Origin: WRDF01 sp031552235
GTDB lineage: Bacteria; Bacteroidota; Bacteroidia; Bacteroidales; Rikenellaceae
Direction: 5' to 3'
Assembly (NCBI GenBank): GCA_031552235.1
Contig: JAVBMR010000019.1
Span: 1-17,804 of the forward strand
DNA length: 17,804 bases
Shown: positions 15,107 to 17,804 of the stretch, in pieces
Numbering within the stretch: the first letter of the stretch is position 1
How the letters are laid out: each line of letters opens with the position of its first letter
Made by a program: the position numbers and the translations under genes
The notes under the pieces: model-generated
Seen by the model: the letters and a program-made list of their open reading frames with translations, nothing else
Database searches by the model: none
Told to the model about the DNA's origin: nothing

Positions 15107-15808
15107 ATGCTGATCGAAATAAAAAATATGACAAAGGATTATTCCCTCGGGAATAATATAGTGGTGCCGGCGCTCAAGGGTATAAACCTGACCATAGACA
15201 AGAACGAGTACGTGGCCATAATGGGGCCCTCCGGCTCGGGCAAGTCGACGCTGATGAATGTCCTCGGATGCCTCGACACGCCCACGAGCGGGAACTATTA
15301 TTTCCGGAATACCGATGTGAGCGTGTTCAACGACGACGAGCTCTCGACCATGCGCAACAAGGAGATAGGGTTCATATTCCAGAACTTCAACCTGCTGCCC
15401 AAGCTCAACGCGCTGCAGAACGTGGAGCTTCCGCTGGTGTACGCCGGGGTTTCGCCCCAGGAACGCCGCGAACGCGCTAAACAGGCGCTTGAAAGGGTAA
15501 AGCTCGCCGACCGAATGGACCACAAGCCCAGTGAGTTGAGCGGCGGCCAGCGGCAGAGGGTGGCCGTAGCGCGCGCGCTTGTGACCAACCCGGGGATACT
15601 CCTTGCCGACGAACCCACCGGCGCCCTCGACTCGAAGACGGGCGAGGAGATGATGCGCCTGTTCCACGACCTCCACAGCGAGGGAAACACCATAATCGTC
15701 ATCACGCACGAGCAGGATATCGCCAACTACGCCAACCGTACCATTTTTATAAAGGACGGGCTGATATCCTCGGATACGATCAACCCCAACCCCACGATAG
15801 CGAAATAG
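15107..15808 (+). CDS. MacB/LolD-type ABC transporter ATPase
   Basis: A 233-residue nucleotide-binding protein with all catalytic motifs: Walker A GPSGSGKST at 40-48, Q-loop Gln92 in FIFQNFNLLP, signature LSGGQRQR at 144-151, Walker B ILLADEP at 164-170 with catalytic Glu169, D-loop GALD, and H-loop His201. The length and the PxLNALQNVELPL region (about 98-110) are those of the MacB/LolD/FtsE group of ATPases that pair with FtsX-like permeases. It sits 12 bases after the permease gene, with which it should form a 2+2 complex. A GGAGGA sequence lies only one base before the ATG, too close for a normal Shine-Dalgarno role, so translation may rely on coupling to the upstream gene. Confidence 0.96.
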   Translation: MLIEIKNMTKDYSLGNNIVVPALKGINLTIDKNEYVAIMGPSGSGKSTLMNVLGCLDTPTSGNYYFRNTDVSVFNDDELSTMRNKEIGFIFQNFNLLPKLNALQNVELPLVYAGVSPQERRERAKQALERVKLADRMDHKPSELSGGQRQRVAVARALVTNPGILLADEPTGALDSKTGEEMMRLFHDLHSEGNTIIVITHEQDIANYANRTIFIKDGLISSDTINPNPTIAK

Positions 15809-15816
15809 AGACAAAT

Positions 15817-17298
15817 ATGAAAAAGATAATTACAGCAGCGCTTTTTGCCGTTTCATGCGCGGCCGTTTCGGGGCAGGAGGTCTACCACCTCTCGCTCGAC
15901 CGAAGCATCGACATCGCCAAAGAGCAGAGTTACAGGATGCAGAACCTAAGGTATACGCTCGACATAGCCACCCAAAATTTTAAAGTGGCGGTGGCCAACC
16001 AGAGATTGAGTGTGAATATGGACCTGACATTGCCGAACTATTATCAGGGTGTCGGAAGTACCACCGATGAGAATGGTATCAAGAGGAACTATACTACGGA
16101 AACCCTCAGGCTCGGAGGAAACCTGACTGTCAACCAACCCCTGCCGACTAACGGTAGGATATATGCCGATGCGAATTACAGTAATGTGAATAACTATAAT
16201 TCGGATATACGCGACGGGGATATGGGCTTTGGGATCGGCTTGGTGCAGCCTCTCGACGCGATATATGGTTTTAACGCTTCGAGGGCGGCTATTATACGCG
16301 CGAAACTGGATTACGAGCAGGCGACCAAACAATATAAAAGGGAAGAACTCGACCTTAATTACGCTGTGAGCCAGTCGTATTACCGTATGCTACTGCTTCA
16401 GAAAAGGATGGAAATAGCCAAGCTCGACCTGGAGCGCCAACGCGAAGCCTCCAATATATCGCAGCAGAAATACAGCGCCGGGCTTATCCGTGAGGTCGAC
16501 GCGCTCCAGATGGAGGTCGATCTCGCAAGCGCCGAAAGCAGTTACGATCAGTCGGTGCTTAATATATACGAACAGACCAACTCGTTTAAAGACCTGCTCG
16601 GGCTAAACGCACAAGACAGCATTGTCCTTGTGAGCGACCTTTCATACGAGGTGGTCGGGATAGATCCAGAACAGGCGGTGCAGTTGGCACTGAGAAACAG
16701 GCTCGAAGTGCGGGAGCAGGAGATAAATGTCGAACAACAGCGCCTGAACCTCAAACAGCAAAAAGCCGCCGGGTTGCCAACCGCCAACCTGACAGCCTAT
16801 TACGGGAAAGCGGGAACCAATAAATATCTTCTCGGCCTGCCTTTCTCAGACGCTTTCTCAGACCTGTACGACAATATGCTGGACAGGCAGACATACCGTG
16901 TCGGTTTTGTTGTCGGGATACCCATTATCGACTGGGGGAAAAACAGGGCACGCGTGAAGATTAGCCAGGCGAGACTGGAACAATCGCTTTTGAGGCAGGA
17001 TCAAACCGAACGCGAGATCGAAAGCCAGGTACGCAGCCTCGTTTCCAGCATCAGCAGTAACCTGCGGCGTTTGCAGATACTCGAAAAGAGCGTAACCGTG
17101 GCCGAAAAGAGTTTCGATATTACACTCAAACGGTTCTCCGACGGCGATATCGACAGCCAGGCCCTGGCGCTGGAGCGTAACCGACTCAATAACGCGTACA
17201 CGTCGCATCTGGACGCGTTCATCAGCTACCAATTGTCGATTACCGACCTTACGCGCCAGACGTTCTATGACTTCAAGGCCGGGCGGCCGATAGAGTAG
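15817..17298 (+). CDS. TolC-like outer-membrane efflux channel
   Basis: A 493-residue protein with a Sec signal (KKIITAALFAVSCAAVSG). The mature chain has the duplicated OEP fold: helix-rich segments (YTLDIATQNFKVAVANQRL; LDLERQREASNISQQKYSAGLI) with the characteristic KYSAGLIREVDALQMEVDLASAES motif, and its repeat near the end (KRFSDGDIDSQALALERNRLNNAYTSHLDAF). Two strand-like barrel parts lie between (around 100-150 and 330-370). TolC-family trimers form the outer-membrane channel and periplasmic tunnel of tripartite pumps. This one is the last gene of the locus, eight bases after the ATPase, and should dock with the adaptors encoded upstream. No lipobox is present, unlike many OprM-type homologues. 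A strong terminator follows at 17347-17377. Confidence 0.93.
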   Translation: MKKIITAALFAVSCAAVSGQEVYHLSLDRSIDIAKEQSYRMQNLRYTLDIATQNFKVAVANQRLSVNMDLTLPNYYQGVGSTTDENGIKRNYTTETLRLGGNLTVNQPLPTNGRIYADANYSNVNNYNSDIRDGDMGFGIGLVQPLDAIYGFNASRAAIIRAKLDYEQATKQYKREELDLNYAVSQSYYRMLLLQKRMEIAKLDLERQREASNISQQKYSAGLIREVDALQMEVDLASAESSYDQSVLNIYEQTNSFKDLLGLNAQDSIVLVSDLSYEVVGIDPEQAVQLALRNRLEVREQEINVEQQRLNLKQQKAAGLPTANLTAYYGKAGTNKYLLGLPFSDAFSDLYDNMLDRQTYRVGFVVGIPIIDWGKNRARVKISQARLEQSLLRQDQTEREIESQVRSLVSSISSNLRRLQILEKSVTVAEKSFDITLKRFSDGDIDSQALALERNRLNNAYTSHLDAFISYQLSITDLTRQTFYDFKAGRPIE

Positions 17299-17346
17299 GG
17301 TGTCGAGGCCGGGTGGACAGCCCATCGCCTGCCATGTTGAAAACGA

Positions 17347-17377
17347 AAACAGGCCACGGAATATCCGTGGCCTGTTT
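17347..17377. terminator. Strong, probably bidirectional terminator after the TolC-like gene
   Basis: AAACAGGCCACGGA, loop ATA, TCCGTGGCCTGTTT: a perfect 14-bp stem. On the plus strand it ends in TTTATT; on the minus strand it runs into TTTTCGTTTTC. It therefore serves the efflux operon and also sits where the terminator of a minus-strand tRNA gene (remnant at 17384-17404) would be expected. Confidence 0.85.
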
Positions 17378-17383
17378 ATTAAG

Positions 17384-17404
17384 TCGGGGTGACAAGATTC
17401 GAAC
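17384..17404 (-). other. tRNA 3'-end remnant (best fit tRNA-Pro), candidate integration attachment core
   Basis: Read on the minus strand, GTTCGAATC (17404-17396) is a T-loop with its closing bases, followed by TTGT and the acceptor half CACCCCG plus discriminator A (17384). An acceptor starting C1 (complement CGGGGTG) with A73 is characteristic of tRNA-Pro. The 5' half of the T-stem, which should read ACAAG, is absent, as are the anticodon and D arms: the match stops at the T-loop. This is what remains at the far end of an element that integrated into a tRNA 3' end. The direction implies that ancestral chromosome lies to the left and the inserted DNA to the right of 17404. Confidence 0.6.
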
Positions 17405-17428
17405 GTACTACTATGTCCTATTATTTGC

Positions 17429-17505
17429 TCCTAATCCGTCTTAATTAAAATTTGCATATATCAAATAAATCAGACTGTTACAAAATGATTAGGATAATTT
17501 AGGAT
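17429..17505. repeat. TTAGGA repeat cluster next to the attachment-like site
   Basis: TTAGGAT occurs twice in direct orientation with a 10-base period (17489-17495 and 17499-17505), and TCCTAATC (17429-17436) is an exact inverted copy of GATTAGGA (17487-17494). The spacing of one helical turn and the position just inside the proposed island end fit protein-binding (arm-type) sites, but this is inference. Confidence 0.4.
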
Positions 17506-17507
17506 TG

Positions 17508-17539
17508 TTTGATAATCTTTGGTATTTGTTTTATCTTTG
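17508..17539 (+). promoter_or_regulatory. Consensus Bacteroidetes promoter
   Basis: TTTG at 17508-17511, 20 bases, then TATCTTTG at 17532-17539, an exact match to the -33/-7 consensus. AAAACGCAGAG follows twice (17540-17550 and 17552-17562, period 12) in what would be the very short leader before the ATG at 17569. Confidence 0.7.
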
Positions 17540-17568
17540 AAAACGCAGAGAAAAACGCAGAGAAAGAT

Positions 17569-17665
17569 ATGACCTCGAAAACCACTTCAAAGACTCCTGC
17601 CCGTAAGATAAATTCGCCGTTGGAACTTGTATATAACAAGGGCAATATCGTTGCTCAATATACAT
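17569..17665 (+). pseudogene. 5' fragment of an unrecognised gene cut by an IS3-family element
   Basis: An ATG 30 bases behind a consensus promoter opens a frame of 32 residues (MTSKTTSKTPARK, then INSPLELVYNKGNIVAQYT). It then runs into the presumed end of the insertion sequence at about 17666 and stops artificially at 17736. The N-terminus is Thr/Ser/Lys-rich and basic, with no signal peptide. I do not recognise the family. Its place just inside a tRNA-associated junction would suit an integrase, excisionase or other island gene, but the residues do not show this. If the element's true boundary is elsewhere, the extra 23 codons to 17736 could be native. Confidence 0.45.
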
Positions 17666-17804
17666 TGGATTTCCCAACTTATTCTGCACAAAAAGTTAAG
17701 CACTTTTTGCGTTTAGTTTCCAGAACTCGTCGATAGTCATATTGTTCAGCGCTTTATGGCGTCTGATCTTATTATACCAGATTTCGATATATTCAAAGAC
17801 TTCC
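17666..17804 (-). mobile_element. Right end of an IS3-family insertion sequence, partial
   Basis: The end of an IS3-type transposase gene (stop at 17698-17696) is followed within about 30 bases by a candidate terminal inverted repeat. On the plus strand this repeat begins TGGATTTCCCAACTTATTCT at 17666, with the TG outer end typical of IS3-family ends. The rest of the element lies beyond the window, so the matching left repeat and the target duplication cannot be checked. The exact boundary is inferred. Confidence 0.65.
17696..17804 (-). CDS. IS3-family transposase (OrfB), C-terminal 35 residues only
   Basis: The minus-strand frame from the window edge reads VFEYIEIWYNKIRRHKAL, then NNMTIDEFWKLN, ending at TAA (17698-17696). 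F-x-Y-I-E-x-W-Y-N-x-x-R-x-H-x-A-L-x-x-M-T-x-x-x-F is the well-known C-terminal end of IS3-family OrfB transposases, just after the last catalytic Glu of the DDE core. The catalytic part is outside the window, so activity cannot be judged. Confidence 0.85.
   Translation of the reverse strand, partial: EVFEYIEIWYNKIRRHKALNNMTIDEFWKLNAKSA

Noticed and set aside
13841..15814. 657-codon open frame on the minus strand opposite the permease and ATPase genes
   Set aside because: It is an antisense shadow: the plus-strand proteins carry complete ABC motifs, while this frame is rich in Arg/His/Tyr/Val with no recognisable domain.
17384..17460. Intact tRNA gene at the right end
   Set aside because: Only the T-loop and 3' acceptor half are present. 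No complementary 5' acceptor, D-arm or anticodon arm could be found to the right on the minus strand.

Overview
The window looks like chromosome from a moderately G+C-rich member of the Bacteroidetes, most likely an Alistipes/Rikenellaceae-type gut commensal. The signs are: many lipoprotein signal peptides with short SxxC/AxC lipoboxes; start regions that are AT-rich and poor in Shine-Dalgarno sequence; promoters of the Bacteroidetes kind (TTTG, about 20 bases, TAnnTTTG); a sulfatase/GH2 pair typical of glycan foragers; and an IS3-type end resembling those of Bacteroidetes. Genus is inference; no rRNA or marker gene is present.

Layout. (1) 1-195: C-terminus of a probable secreted C11/clostripain-like protein. 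(2) 390-2805: a DUF1254/DUF1214 lipoprotein, a strong terminator, then a small outer-membrane beta-barrel-like protein ('neuromedin U'/transporter type) whose start codon lies just after the terminator. (3) 2861-5608: a large secreted (alpha/alpha)6-barrel glycosidase of the GH63/MGH1-like type. (4) 5609-5897: a convergent intergenic stretch with several hairpins, a 13-C tract and a terminator for the minus-strand genes. (5) 9464-5898, minus strand: a two-gene operon of a lipoprotein S1 sulfatase and a secreted GH2 beta-glycosidase, with a recognisable promoter at 9582-9613. (6) 9893-17298, plus strand: a six-gene ABC-type tripartite export locus with three different HlyD/MacA-like lipoprotein adaptors, a MacB-like permease, a separate MacB/LolD-like ATPase and a TolC-like outer-membrane channel. 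A dense run of hairpins separates the first adaptor from the other five genes. (7) 17347-17804: a strong terminator, a remnant of a tRNA 3' end (best fit tRNA-Pro, minus strand) that looks like an integration-site half, a consensus promoter with a short ORF, and the end of an IS3-family element that cuts this ORF.

How the genes fit together. Groups 3 and 5 are surface/periplasmic glycan breakdown: desulfation, exo-acting beta-glycoside cleavage, and a GH63-like hydrolase on the opposite strand. No SusC/SusD pair or regulator is visible, so this is at most part of a utilisation locus. Group 6 encodes all parts of an envelope-spanning pump: ATPase in the cytoplasm, permease in the inner membrane, adaptors tethered in the periplasm and a channel in the outer membrane. 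Its cargo cannot be read from sequence. The most distinctive points are the three non-identical adaptors (one with a 66-residue Gly/Asn-rich tail, one lacking the membrane-proximal domain), the hairpin array in the operon, and the tRNA-remnant/IS junction at the right edge, which suggests that a genomic island starts there.
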